Notes: generated by a model from the letters alone, not told the origin. Numbered from the stretch's first letter, positions 7,495 through 16,313 are shown. The stretch is 64,000 nucleotides of DNA from Phycisphaerales bacterium (GCA_028289195.1 JANQQR010000006.1:124001-188000); one strand, 5' to 3'. Numbers and translations are program-made.

Positions 7495-9225
7495 TCATCC
7501 CGAACTCGGTTCTTCCGTGATCGCGCGTTCGAGACTCTGCCGCAGTTCCGCATCTCCAATCTGGTCGAGGACCGGCTCCATCTGATCTCGAAGATGCAGA
7601 AGCCTGACTCCAGCGTCCATGAGCACCCCTGCTGATCGCAATTGCGGCGGATCCACCACAAAACACAGCTCCAGCGCTTGCCGCCCCTCCACTGGCACGA
7701 ACCGGGGTTCGTCTCTCAGCAATCGCTCGAGAAAGCGATCCTGACCACGGGCAGCAGCCACTGTGAGCACTCCGCTCAATTCATCACTGGGTTCAAAGAT
7801 CCCTCCTTGGTCCCAGAACCAGAGAGCCACTTCTGGATCGTCACGACTGGCCGCCTCGTACAAAGCCATGAACGCAGTGACGCCTGAGAGAGGCACATCA
7901 AGATCCATGAGAGTCTTGAGTTGGCTGGTGCCACCAGCCCGGCACGCACCGATGTAAGCATCCATCGCCGTGCGATCATCAGCCGTCTCGGGCCTGCTCA
8001 TGAGCAGAGCGAGATGCAGAGCGTCTGGGCGGTGCTCCGCGACCCAGCCCAATCCTCCGTCGGACTCGGGATGGGTCATCGCGAGGCGCCCTCCAGCCTG
8101 CAGCGCGGTTGTCCACAACGTGCGATCGGGAGACCGGATCGCAGCGACCAGACACGTATCAAGCAGAGCCTGCCGAACAGGCGCCTCATACGCGCTCTCC
8201 GCGCTTTGGACATGGTCAAGCGCTATCCGGAAAGCCTCGGCCCCGTCGATCGCCGCAGATTCGACGAACGGTTTCAAGAATCGCTCATCCCCGGGATCGG
8301 CGAACAGAACTCCCTCGTCCAGCAGCGCCTGGAGAACGCCCACCCGACCGGATTGCAGCGCCGCCAGAAGCGATCCCTGGTTGCGAGCTACCCGGGCCTG
8401 CTCGATCTCAGACTGAGGCCGACGATCCGATTCGAGAACACGCCGGATCAACTCCGTGTCGTCAAGACGAGTCCCGAGATACATGAGGCGTTTCTTGTGA
8501 CTCTCGCTCCAGCGGATCGACTCTGAGTATTCCTTGAGGATTAACAGAGCCCCATCGTCCCCTTCGAGAGCCTTCCGGCTCAGTTCCTTGAGCAGAATCG
8601 AGACTTCCTGCTCGATGAGCGTGGGAGCGAACTCGTCCAGCGCCTCCCGAAGGCACTGTTCTTCGCCGTGATCCAATAGCGAGACCAGGGTCGCGGCCCG
8701 GACATATACCGGCCCCACGACGGGCCCCGGTGCGTACGGAGCGTATCCGAGATCACGCGAGAAGCTCTCCAATACGACGTCACACAAGCCGCGCTGAACG
8801 GCCACCTCGAGCATGGTCACGATCGACTCGGCGAACTCAGCTTCTCGGCTCTGGTCTCGAAACGACAATCGTTCGACTTCATCGAAGAACAGCCGGACGC
8901 GTTCGATCGCTTCCCCGTGCGGGCTCAGACAAGCCCAAGTTCCGATGTTCCAACCTCGATCATCGCGAACAGTCGCGTTGCTTCGAGCCAACAAGTCCGG
9001 ATAGCTCTCGTCTCGCAGATACGCTGCGCCCATGGCAGCGGTCACACCGCCGTCTACCGGACCCATCTTCGAGGCCAGTGCGCGGCGTGCAACGTCATCG
9101 AGAATCTCCAACGGGGCATCGACTGCAATCCGTGCCGACTGCCTGGCAAGCACTTGCGAATCCGCGAACCCACTTGCGACGATCATCAACGCCAAAGCCG
9201 AGAATAACCTTGTCATGCTTCGCAT
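7495..9225 (-). CDS. exported protein with ankyrin-like helical repeats
   Basis: A 576-residue protein starting with a signal peptide (MRSMTRLFSALALMIVASG; likely cleavage after QVLA). The remainder is alpha-helical. The second half has repeated helix pairs of about 30-35 residues resembling degenerate ankyrin or HEAT repeats, for example SLLAALQSGRVGVLQALLDEG, TLMDLDVPLSG and LTVAAARGQDRFLERLL. No catalytic motif is visible. Base composition is visibly less GC-rich than the flanking kynurenine genes, and the gene runs against them. This suggests an insertion into the catabolic cluster. Function unknown; binding or scaffolding in the periplasm is a guess. Confidence 0.8.
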   Translation of the reverse strand: MRSMTRLFSALALMIVASGFADSQVLARQSARIAVDAPLEILDDVARRALASKMGPVDGGVTAAMGAAYLRDESYPDLLARSNATVRDDRGWNIGTWACLSPHGEAIERVRLFFDEVERLSFRDQSREAEFAESIVTMLEVAVQRGLCDVVLESFSRDLGYAPYAPGPVVGPVYVRAATLVSLLDHGEEQCLREALDEFAPTLIEQEVSILLKELSRKALEGDDGALLILKEYSESIRWSESHKKRLMYLGTRLDDTELIRRVLESDRRPQSEIEQARVARNQGSLLAALQSGRVGVLQALLDEGVLFADPGDERFLKPFVESAAIDGAEAFRIALDHVQSAESAYEAPVRQALLDTCLVAAIRSPDRTLWTTALQAGGRLAMTHPESDGGLGWVAEHRPDALHLALLMSRPETADDRTAMDAYIGACRAGGTSQLKTLMDLDVPLSGVTAFMALYEAASRDDPEVALWFWDQGGIFEPSDELSGVLTVAAARGQDRFLERLLRDEPRFVPVEGRQALELCFVVDPPQLRSAGVLMDAGVRLLHLRDQMEPVLDQIGDAELRQSLERAITEEPSSG

Positions 9226-9344
9226 ACTAACACCGCCAAGGATTGACCGACGAGCGACTGCTCGATCCCCAGATCCATGCGCACACTACCGCACCTACCC
9301 CCGATTCCCCTTGCCACAGCCCATCCGCGTCGTACGGTGAAGAC

Positions 9345-9840
9345 ATGCCCACCGCCAACGGCGCCGCCACCCTTCGCCACCAGTTCCTCGCAAGCGCCTA
9401 CCTCCATTCGCCCGGACGCTTCGCGCGTACCAACGACCTCACGCTGCCCCAGCTCAAGCGCAGCGTGATCGAGGATCCCGAGGCCGCCGAAGACCACTCC
9501 GCCGCCCACCAACTCGCCCGCTACCGCGCAAGCGCCCTCGCGGCCGACGGCGTCGCGCTCGCGATCGCCACGCTCACGCAGATCTGCGTCTCGTTCCACG
9601 CGCAGCTCGAAGCCGACGTCGCGGACGAACCCCTCGACCAGTTCACACCCCCCGAATCCCCCACCAGGATCCGCCCCGAGACCGCCCGCATGGCCGCGTC
9701 GCTGTTGATTCGCCTCGCTTCTTCCCCTTCCTCTCCCTCTGGGAGAGGATGTCGAGCCGAAGGCGAGACAGGTGAGGGCTCGTCTCCTACCCCATCTCCC
9801 GAGCCTCCCGCCTCAACCAACCGAATTCAAGGTGAGACTC
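9345..9840 (+). pseudogene. hypothetical gene with 3' end replaced by repeat
   Basis: From the ATG at 9345 about 125 residues look like a genuine small helical protein (TLRHQFLASAYLHSPGRF, SVIEDPEAAEDH, ALAIATLTQICV). The frame then runs into the interspersed repeat at 9729-9779, encoding low-complexity Ser/Pro/Gly sequence. It stays open as a shadow of the opposite-strand gene as far as 10817, into kynureninase. No in-frame stop exists near the natural end, so the original C-terminus was probably lost when the repeat arrived. The span given covers the plausible coding part plus the repeat. No family is recognised. Confidence 0.4.
9729..9779. repeat. interspersed palindromic repeat, copy B
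   Basis: The inverted core CCTCTCCCTCTGGGAGAGGA is followed by a variable middle containing GTCGAGCCGAAGGCGAGAC and then GGTGAGGG. It shares the CTCTCC...GGAGAGG...GGTGAGGG skeleton with copy A at 7421-7466 but has a longer middle. It lies within the reading frame that starts at 9345. The two copies bracket the hypothetical genes that interrupt the kynurenine cluster. Confidence 0.6.
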
Positions 9841-9845
9841 CGGGC

Positions 9846-10451
9846 TCACTCCCGAATCGCCACGAACCCGTACCCCCCGTCTTCCCACGTCGCGCCGTCG
9901 TCGAGCGACCGTTCCAGGCGCAGCTCGAACCGGTCCTCGGTGATGTTGAAGAACGTCATCCGGTTGATCCCGGGGCGTCCCTCGAAGAGCTCGCCGCTCT
10001 CGATGACGACCAGATCGCCGTCGACCATCCCGCCGCGCCGGCTCTTGCGATTCCCCAGCGTGTTGCAACCCACCCCGATCACATCGCCACTCTCAGGGTG
10101 GATCGAATAGAGCTGCGACCCGACGAAGATCTCGAGCTCGGGGTTCGCCGCCGCGGAGTGGACCTCCTCGACGAGAACTCCGAACCCGCCCATGGCGTAG
10201 CGCCCGAGCAGTCGCCCCTCGGCCTTGAACTCCCCGCCCCCGCTCAGCGCGAAGCTCGTCTCGAGTCGCCAGTCACCGATCAGGAACGCGAGATCCGCCA
10301 ACCCCTCCGGAGCGCGCTCATCGGGGAGATCGCCCCGATCCGTGGCGACCGAGAGGTCGTGCTCCTGCGCGGAGGCGGGAACAGGCGCCAGCACCAGAGC
10401 GCCCAACGTGATCAGGCCGAGGAACCAGGCGACGCGTGGCGAGGTGGTCAT
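9846..10451 (-). CDS. secreted DUF1579-like protein
   Basis: A 201-residue protein with a clear signal peptide (FLGLITLGALVLAPVPASA, cleavage near residue 29). The mature part has the FLIGDWRLETSF motif that opens the DUF1579/lipocalin-like fold, followed by alternating strands (EIFVGSQLYSIHPESGD, RMTFFNITEDRFELRLERS). A related two-lobed protein lies at 25641-26747. Function is unknown; small beta-barrel proteins of this kind may bind lipophilic ligands. It is antisense to the run-through frame from 9345 and ends next to that repeat-disrupted gene. Confidence 0.8.
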   Translation of the reverse strand: MTTSPRVAWFLGLITLGALVLAPVPASAQEHDLSVATDRGDLPDERAPEGLADLAFLIGDWRLETSFALSGGGEFKAEGRLLGRYAMGGFGVLVEEVHSAAANPELEIFVGSQLYSIHPESGDVIGVGCNTLGNRKSRRGGMVDGDLVVIESGELFEGRPGINRMTFFNITEDRFELRLERSLDDGATWEDGGYGFVAIRE

Positions 10452-10540
10452 GCCATCGGCCTACCGGGGCCGCGCGGCGCGGTTGACCCAAAGATCACCG
10501 ACCCCACTGTCCGCCCCACAAACCCAATACCATCCCCTCC

Positions 10541-11791
10541 ATGCCAACCCAGGCGACACCCACATCCGACCCCCTCGCCCACCTCCGAGCACGATTCGCC
10601 TTCCCCGAAGGCGAACCCGTCTACCTCTGCGGCAACTCGCTCGGGCTCATGCCAAAGTCCACCCGCGACGCGCTCAATCGCGAGCTCGACGCGTGGGCCG
10701 CCCTCGGCGTCGACGGCCATTTCAAGGACGACGCCGACTGGTACAAGTACCACGAGCTCTGCCGCGGGCCCGGATCGCGCATCGTCGGGGCGCTCGAGCA
10801 CGAGACCGTCTACATGAACTCGCTGACGGTGAACCTCCACCTGATGCTCGTCTCGTTCTTCCGGCCCAGGCCGGGGCGAACCAAGCTCCTGTGCGACTGG
10901 CCGATCTTCCCCAGCGACATCTACGCCTTCAAGAGCCACCTGCGATTCCACGGGCTCGACGAGTCCGACCTCCTCGTCCAGCGCCCCCGCGAGGGCGAGC
11001 ACACGCTGCGCACGCAAGACGTGATCGAGACCATCGAGGCGAACAAGGACGAGCTGGCGCTCATCGTGCTGGCGGGCGTCAACTTCGCCACCGGGCAGTT
11101 CATGGACATGCCGGCGATCACCAGCGCAGCACGCGAGCGCGGCATCACCATCGGCTGGCAGCTCGCCCACGGCGCGGGCAACGTGCCGATGAAGCTCCAT
11201 GACTGTGGCCCCGACTTCGCCGTCTGGTGCACCTACAAGTACATGAACAGCGGCCCCGGGGCTCTCGCGGGCTGCTTCGTGCACGAGCGTCACCACGCAC
11301 GGGCGAACCCGGAGACCTTGCGCACCCAGCCCCGCTTCGAAGGCTGGTGGGGCAACGACCCGTCGTCCCGATTCCTCATGGGGCCGGATTTCGAGCCCGT
11401 CGCCAGCGCCGACGCCTGGCAGCTCTCCAACCCGCCCGTGCTCGCGACGGTTCCCGTGATCGAGTCGCTCAAGCTGTTCGACTCCGTCGGGATGGACGCG
11501 CTCCGCGCACGCTCCCTCAAGCTCACGGCCCATCTCGAATCGCAGCTCGACTCACTGAACGACGAGCGCGTCAGCATCATCACCCCGCGCGACCCCGGAT
11601 CGCGGGGCTGCCAGCTCTCGGTCGCCGTGAACACGCCCGAGCCCAAGGCGTTCTTCGACGGCGTCCGCGCCCGGGGCCTGATCGGCGACTTCCGCCAGCC
11701 CAACATCATCCGCCTGGCGCCCACGCCCCTCTACAACTCGTTCGAGGACTGCGACCGGGCCGTCGCCATCCTCCGAGACGCGCTGAGCTAA
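10541..11791 (+). CDS. kynU: kynureninase
   Basis: A PLP-dependent hydrolase converting 3-hydroxykynurenine to 3-hydroxyanthranilate plus alanine (kynurenine to anthranilate is the side reaction). The 416-residue length is standard. Motifs include YLCGNSLGLMPKS near residue 28, NSLTVNLHLML, and the PLP-lysine block WCTYKYMNSGPGALAGCFVHE near residue 228. Next comes GWWGNDP and the C-terminal LRLAP-type segment NIIRLAPTPLYNSFEDC. Kynurenine monooxygenase starts 13 bases downstream, so the two are probably co-transcribed. It restarts the plus-strand catabolic series after the 3 kb interruption. Confidence 0.95.
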   Translation: MPTQATPTSDPLAHLRARFAFPEGEPVYLCGNSLGLMPKSTRDALNRELDAWAALGVDGHFKDDADWYKYHELCRGPGSRIVGALEHETVYMNSLTVNLHLMLVSFFRPRPGRTKLLCDWPIFPSDIYAFKSHLRFHGLDESDLLVQRPREGEHTLRTQDVIETIEANKDELALIVLAGVNFATGQFMDMPAITSAARERGITIGWQLAHGAGNVPMKLHDCGPDFAVWCTYKYMNSGPGALAGCFVHERHHARANPETLRTQPRFEGWWGNDPSSRFLMGPDFEPVASADAWQLSNPPVLATVPVIESLKLFDSVGMDALRARSLKLTAHLESQLDSLNDERVSIITPRDPGSRGCQLSVAVNTPEPKAFFDGVRARGLIGDFRQPNIIRLAPTPLYNSFEDCDRAVAILRDALS

Positions 11792-11804
11792 CCTGTCTGC
11801 GTCC

Positions 11805-13154
11805 ATGGCCACGAGCGATCGCACATTCACCGTCTTCGGCGCCGGCCTTGCCGGCTCGCTCATGGCCATCTACCTGGCCCGCGCCGGGCACCGCGTCCAC
11901 CTCTACGAGCGTCGCCCCGACCCGCGCACCGCCAGCGCCGAGCGCGGGCGATCGATCAACCTGGCCCTCTCGACACGCGGCATCGACGCTCTGGAGCGCA
12001 TCGGCCTCGCCGAGGAGGTGCTGGCCAGCGCCATCCCCATGCCTGGGCGCATGATCCACTCGCCCTCCGGCGAGCTCACGTTCCAGCAGTACGCCCGCGA
12101 CGGCAAGCAGGCGATCAACTCAGTCAGCCGCGCCGGCCTCAACGAGATCCTGATCTCCGCGGCCGATCGCGAGGAGAACGTCGAGATCCACTTCGATGCA
12201 CGCTGCACCGGAGTGGACTTCGACTCCGGCGAGGCCAGCGTCCTCGACGGCGCCAGCGGGCAGACGAGAAGCGTCCCCACCAACCACATCATCGGCGCCG
12301 ACGGCGCATTCAGCGGCGTGCGCTCCTCGATGCAGCGCCGCGACCGCTTCAGCTACAGCCAGGACTACCTCACCCACGGCTACAAGGAGCTCACGATCCC
12401 TGCCGGCGAGGGCGGCTCCTTCGCCATCGAGAAGCAGGCCCTCCACATCTGGCCGCGCGGCACGTACATGATGATCGCGCTGCCAAACGCCGACGGATCG
12501 TTCACCTGCACGCTGTTCTGGCCCTTCGAGGGCCCCAACAGCTTCGCCGAGCTGCGCACCGAGGCCGACATCCTCTCGTTCTTCAAGGCCCATTTCGCCG
12601 ACGCCGTGCCCCTGATCCCGAACCTCGTCGACGACTTCCAGAACAACCCGACCAGCTCGTTGGCGACCGTCCGCTGCGCGCCCTGGAACGTCGGCGACCG
12701 GGCGGTGCTGATCGGCGACGCCGCCCATGCGATCGTCCCGTTCTACGGCCAGGGGATGAACGCCAGCTTCGAAGACGTCGTCTGGCTCGACCGGGCGCTC
12801 CGGGAGCACCCGGACGACATCGCCCTCGCCTTCGACTCCTACGCCAGCGCCCGCAAGCCCCACGCCGACGCGATCGCCGACCTCGCCCTGCGCAACTTCA
12901 TCGAGATGCGCGACCTGGCCGGACGCCGCAGCTTCCGCACCTGGAAGAAGATCGATCAGGCCGCGGGGCGCTTCTTCCCCGAGAGCTACATCCCGCTGTA
13001 CGACATGGTCAGCTTCTCGACGATCCCCTACGCCGACGCCGTCGAGCGCGAGAAGCGCCAGATCGCGTTCCTGAAGCGCCTGGGCATCGGGATCGTGGTC
13101 GCGATCGTTCTGGTGATCGTCGCCAGCGTGTTCTTCTGGGCGTTCAACCGATGA
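11805..13154 (+). CDS. kmo: kynurenine 3-monooxygenase
   Basis: A class A FAD hydroxylase that makes 3-hydroxykynurenine with NADPH and O2. The 449-residue protein has the FAD motif VFGAGLAGSLMAIYLARAG near residue 8, the family stretch RGRSINLALSTRGIDALE, and GDAAHAIVPFYGQGMNASFEDV near residue 303, which closes the FAD site. A C-terminal hydrophobic helix (IGIVVAIVLVIVASVFFWAF) anchors it to the membrane, as in eukaryotic KMO. Its ATGA overlap with kynB indicates translational coupling. With kynureninase it supplies substrate to the dioxygenase encoded at 5490. Confidence 0.95.
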   Translation: MATSDRTFTVFGAGLAGSLMAIYLARAGHRVHLYERRPDPRTASAERGRSINLALSTRGIDALERIGLAEEVLASAIPMPGRMIHSPSGELTFQQYARDGKQAINSVSRAGLNEILISAADREENVEIHFDARCTGVDFDSGEASVLDGASGQTRSVPTNHIIGADGAFSGVRSSMQRRDRFSYSQDYLTHGYKELTIPAGEGGSFAIEKQALHIWPRGTYMMIALPNADGSFTCTLFWPFEGPNSFAELRTEADILSFFKAHFADAVPLIPNLVDDFQNNPTSSLATVRCAPWNVGDRAVLIGDAAHAIVPFYGQGMNASFEDVVWLDRALREHPDDIALAFDSYASARKPHADAIADLALRNFIEMRDLAGRRSFRTWKKIDQAAGRFFPESYIPLYDMVSFSTIPYADAVEREKRQIAFLKRLGIGIVVAIVLVIVASVFFWAFNR

Positions 13155-13774
13155 TCTACGACATCTCGCCCCCCATCTCGCCCGACCTCGGCGTCTTCCC
13201 CGGCGACACCCCCGTCTCGCGCGAGGTGCTCCTGAGCAAGGACGACGGCGCGCCGATCACGCTCAGCACCCTGAGGACGACCGTGCACGTCGGCGCCCAC
13301 GTCGACGGGGCGAACCACTACGGCGCCGGCGCCCCCAGCGTGGACGAACTCCCGCTCGATCGATTCATCGGGCGCTGCCAGGTCGTGACGGCGAAGGTCG
13401 AGCCAGGCCAGCGGGTGAAGCCCTCGGATCTGGCGCGCCTGGTCATCGAGCCGCGAGTGCTCATCCGCACGGGCTCTTTGCCCGATCCGAACGACTGGAA
13501 CAAGGACTTCTGCGCCCTGACGCCCGAGCTCGTCGACGCCCTCGCCTCGCGGGGAGTCGTGCTCATCGGCATCGACACGCCCAGCGTCGACACCATCGAC
13601 TCCAAGGACCTCCCCGCCCACGCGGCCTTCCTGAAGAACGACGTCTCGATCCTTGAGGGCATCGTGCTCGAGAGCGTGCCCGACGGGGTGTTCGAACTCG
13701 TGGCCCTGCCGCTGAAGCTGCAGGGCTTCGACGGCAGCCCGGTGCGCGCAATCGTCAGGACCATCGAGGGCTAG
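13151..13774 (+). CDS. kynB: kynurenine formamidase, cyclase family
   Basis: Hydrolyses N-formylkynurenine to kynurenine and formate, the second pathway step. The 207-residue bacterial KynB fold starts MIYDISPPISPDLGVFPGD. It carries the metal-binding motif HVGAHVDGANHYG near residues 43-55 (His/His/Asp/His pattern of the cyclase family) and LDRFIGRCQVV. The later GIDTPSVD block matches the family. Overlap with kmo and the missing function otherwise in the region make KynB much more likely than a generic cyclase. Confidence 0.92.
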   Translation: MIYDISPPISPDLGVFPGDTPVSREVLLSKDDGAPITLSTLRTTVHVGAHVDGANHYGAGAPSVDELPLDRFIGRCQVVTAKVEPGQRVKPSDLARLVIEPRVLIRTGSLPDPNDWNKDFCALTPELVDALASRGVVLIGIDTPSVDTIDSKDLPAHAAFLKNDVSILEGIVLESVPDGVFELVALPLKLQGFDGSPVRAIVRTIEG

Positions 13775-13778
13775 CGCC

Positions 13779-14384
13779 GTGCAGCGTGGATCGCGCAAGT
13801 CGACACCCAGGGTCAAGGACGGCAAAGTCCAGCGCAAGAACCGCTCCGCCGAAACCCCGAACTACCACAACACCGAACCGGTGTACCCGACAATCGATCG
13901 CCAGCGACCGGGCGAGGGCTACCGCCACGTGCTCAAGAAGCGGGACGTGGAGCGCTTCATCGACATCCTCCCGGACTGGGCCGAGCTCTCGCGGGGCCTC
14001 AAGGCCATCGTGCTCGGACCGGGCAGCACCGAGTCGCTCGGCTTCCACAACACCGGCGTGATCACGCTGTTCGCCTGGCCCCGCGGGCTCACCGAAGACC
14101 TCGGCGACACCGTCGTGGAGGAAGACGGAGCCGTGCTCGATCGCCTCGGCGTGACCCGCGAACCCATCGGCAACGGTCTGTATCGATGCCAGTTCACGGA
14201 ATCGACGGCGCGGGGCTACCAGCTCCTCGCGGTGCTCCTGCACGAGCTCGGCCACCACCACGATCGCATGACGACCAAGAGCCAGCGCGACGCCGCCCGC
14301 GGCGAACCCTACGCGATCGAGTACGCCCGCCTGTATGCCGAGACGATCTTTGAGGCGTACTTCCGGGAGTTCGGGCCGAAGTGA
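13779..14384 (+). CDS. hypothetical protein with HELGHHHD metal site
   Basis: A 201-residue protein with a GTG start four bases after the kynB stop and a GAGGG stretch upstream. The N-terminus is basic (RGSRKSTPRVKDGKVQRKNR). A HELGHHHDR motif near residue 165 matches the HExxH zinc-metalloprotease signature with nearby extra His/Asp, and Glu residues follow in YAIEYARLYAE. There is no signal peptide. It may be a small metalloprotease-like protein, or a metal-binding protein unrelated to tryptophan breakdown that shares the operon. Homologues with known function are not recognised. Confidence 0.75.
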   Translation: MQRGSRKSTPRVKDGKVQRKNRSAETPNYHNTEPVYPTIDRQRPGEGYRHVLKKRDVERFIDILPDWAELSRGLKAIVLGPGSTESLGFHNTGVITLFAWPRGLTEDLGDTVVEEDGAVLDRLGVTREPIGNGLYRCQFTESTARGYQLLAVLLHELGHHHDRMTTKSQRDAARGEPYAIEYARLYAETIFEAYFREFGPK

Positions 14385-14389
14385 CTCTA

Positions 14390-14806
14390 TCAGCCGATCG
14401 TCGCGATCACCTTCAACTCGATCGCGATCGGCGCCGGCAGGGCCGTCACCTGCACGGTCGTGCGCGACGGGTTCGGGTTGCCCTCCCCGGCGAACCACCT
14501 GCGATAGACCTCGTTGTAGGCCGCGAAGTCGTTCATGTCGGTCAGGAAGGTGAGCACGTCGACGACGCGGTCCCAGCTGGAGCCCGAGTCTTCGACGACG
14601 GCGCGCACGTTCTCGAAGCAGCTCTCGCACTGGGCGCTGATGTCGTAGGACGCGACGGTCCCGTCGGGGTTCAGCGTTACGCCGGGGATCTCCTTGCTCC
14701 CCCGCTTGCGCGGGCCGATCCCCGAGAGAAAAAGCAGGTTCCCCGCCCGCTTGGCGTGCGGGTAAGCCCCCAGCGGTTCCGGTGCTCTTTGGCTTTGCAT
14801 GCTCAT
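14390..14806 (-). CDS. nbaF: RidA-family 2-aminomuconate deaminase
   Basis: A 138-residue RidA/YjgF-fold protein (GAYPHAKRAGNLLFLSGIGP; NVRAVVEDSGSSWDRVVDVLTFLTDM; PSRTTVQVTALPAPIAIELKVIA with the conserved Arg). General RidA proteins are imine deaminases. Because this one is coupled by an ATGA overlap to the aminomuconate semialdehyde dehydrogenase gene, 2-aminomuconate deaminase (NbaF/AmnD) is the best call. The longer length (138 against about 128) and the GIGPRKRGS segment match that subgroup. It converges on the HELGH gene with only five bases between stops. Confidence 0.87.
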   Translation of the reverse strand: MSMQSQRAPEPLGAYPHAKRAGNLLFLSGIGPRKRGSKEIPGVTLNPDGTVASYDISAQCESCFENVRAVVEDSGSSWDRVVDVLTFLTDMNDFAAYNEVYRRWFAGEGNPNPSRTTVQVTALPAPIAIELKVIATIG

Positions 14807-16302
14807 GCCTTTCCCTCTGCCCCTTTGCCCCTTTGCCCCTCTGCCCCTTCCGTAGCGATACACACGTTCTTGGTCTCGGTGAAGAAGCGCAGCGCCTCGG
14901 CGCCGCCCTCGCGCCCGACGCCCGACTGCTTCATGCCCCCGAAGGGCGTGCGCAGGTCGCGGAGCATCCAGCAGTTCACCCAGACGATGCCCGATTCCAG
15001 CGCAGCGCTCACGCGGTGCGCGCGCCCGAGGTTGCTTGTGAAGACGGAGGCCGCCAGACCGTAGGGCGTGGAGTTGGCCAGCTCGACCGCCTCGGACTCC
15101 GAGTCGAAGGGCTGCACCGTGACGACGGGGCCGAAGATCTCTTCCTGGATCACCGCGCAGTCGTTCTCGAGCCCGGTGATCACCGTGGGCTCGTAGAAGT
15201 AGCCGCCCGCGCAGCGTCCGCTGATCGCAGGGGAGTTCCCGCCGCATCGGATGTTCGCGCCGAGGTCGCGGGCCATGTTGACGTAGCCGGCGATCTTGGC
15301 GAGATGGTCGGCGCTGACCTGCGCCCCGTGCTGGGTGTCGGGGTCCATGGGATCGCCGATTACCCGATTGCGCGCACGCTCGACCAGACCCTCGACGACG
15401 GTCTCGAAGGCGCTGCGCTCGACGAGCAGGCGCGAGCCGCACAGGCAGATCTGCCCCTGGTTGCTGAACGCAGCACGCTCGGCGGTGTCAATCGCGCTGT
15501 CGATGTCGGCGTCGGCGAACACGATGAACGGGTTCTTGCCCCCGAGTTCGAGGCTCACGGGCTTTAGCGCCCGCCCGCACTCGGCGCCGATCCACTCACC
15601 GACGCCCGTCGACCCGGTGAAGCTCACCGCGCTCACGCCGGGGTGCTGCACGATCGCGGCTCCCGCCGTTTTGCCCTCGCCGTGCACGATGCTCAGGACA
15701 CCACGGGGCGCATCGGCCTCGCGCCACGCCTCGGCGAGCAGCGACGCCGTCATCGGCGTGACCTCGCTGGGCTTGGCGACCACCGTGTTCCCCGTCGCCA
15801 GCGCCGGGGCGATCTTCCACGTCAGCAGATAGAGCGGCAGGTTCCACGGGGAGATGCAGCCGGCCACTCCGCGCGGGCGCTTGAGCGTGTAGTTCAGCGC
15901 CGAGGCGCCCATGTCGTGCGCGTCGCTGTGCCAGTGCCGGACGGCGCCGGCGAAAAAGCGCAGATTGGCCATCGCGCGGGGGATGTCGACCTGGCGGGCG
16001 ACGGACACCGGCTTGCCGCTGTCCTTGGACTCGGCCTTCACGAACTCGTCGAAGCGCGCCTCGATGCGATCCGCCACCCGTTCGAGCACCTTCCCGCGAT
16101 CGTCGGCGCTCATGCCCGCCCAATCGGGGAACGCCCGCTGCGCGGCCTCGACGGCCCGGTCGACATCACCCCGGTTCGACGATGCCACCTTGGCGTAGAC
16201 CTGGCCGGTCGCCGGTTCGTAGACGTCGATCCAGTCGCCGACCGCCGGGTCGGTCTCCGTACCGTCGATCACGCTGGGGATGTGCTTGAGGCCGAGGATC
16301 AT
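14803..16302 (-). CDS. nbaE: 2-aminomuconate 6-semialdehyde dehydrogenase
   Basis: A 499-residue NAD-dependent aldehyde dehydrogenase oxidising 2-aminomuconate semialdehyde to 2-aminomuconate. ALDH motifs are in order: PRGVAGCISPWNLPLYLLTW, GNTVVAKPSE, FTGSTGVGEWIG (cofactor loop), the catalytic Glu block SLELGGKNPFIVFADAD, and catalytic Cys in NQGQICLCGSR. EEIFGPVVTVQPFD and GGMKQSGVGREGG follow. Assignment over other ALDHs rests on the neighbours: ACMS decarboxylase upstream and the RidA deaminase coupled directly after it. The C-terminus carries a repeat-derived extension of about 14 residues beyond the usual end. Confidence 0.88.
   Translation of the reverse strand: MILGLKHIPSVIDGTETDPAVGDWIDVYEPATGQVYAKVASSNRGDVDRAVEAAQRAFPDWAGMSADDRGKVLERVADRIEARFDEFVKAESKDSGKPVSVARQVDIPRAMANLRFFAGAVRHWHSDAHDMGASALNYTLKRPRGVAGCISPWNLPLYLLTWKIAPALATGNTVVAKPSEVTPMTASLLAEAWREADAPRGVLSIVHGEGKTAGAAIVQHPGVSAVSFTGSTGVGEWIGAECGRALKPVSLELGGKNPFIVFADADIDSAIDTAERAAFSNQGQICLCGSRLLVERSAFETVVEGLVERARNRVIGDPMDPDTQHGAQVSADHLAKIAGYVNMARDLGANIRCGGNSPAISGRCAGGYFYEPTVITGLENDCAVIQEEIFGPVVTVQPFDSESEAVELANSTPYGLAASVFTSNLGRAHRVSAALESGIVWVNCWMLRDLRTPFGGMKQSGVGREGGAEALRFFTETKNVCIATEGAEGQRGKGAEGKA
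14811..14850. repeat. 9-base tandem repeat at 3' end of dehydrogenase gene
   Basis: About four imperfect units of a TGCCCCTTT/TGCCCCTCT nonamer. Read on the minus strand it encodes the Gly/Ala/Glu/Gln/Arg/Lys tail (GAEGQRGKGAEGKA) of the dehydrogenase ahead of its stop. The unit length is a multiple of three, so copy changes keep frame. Confidence 0.7.
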
Positions 16303-16313
16303 CGGGCTGCTCG

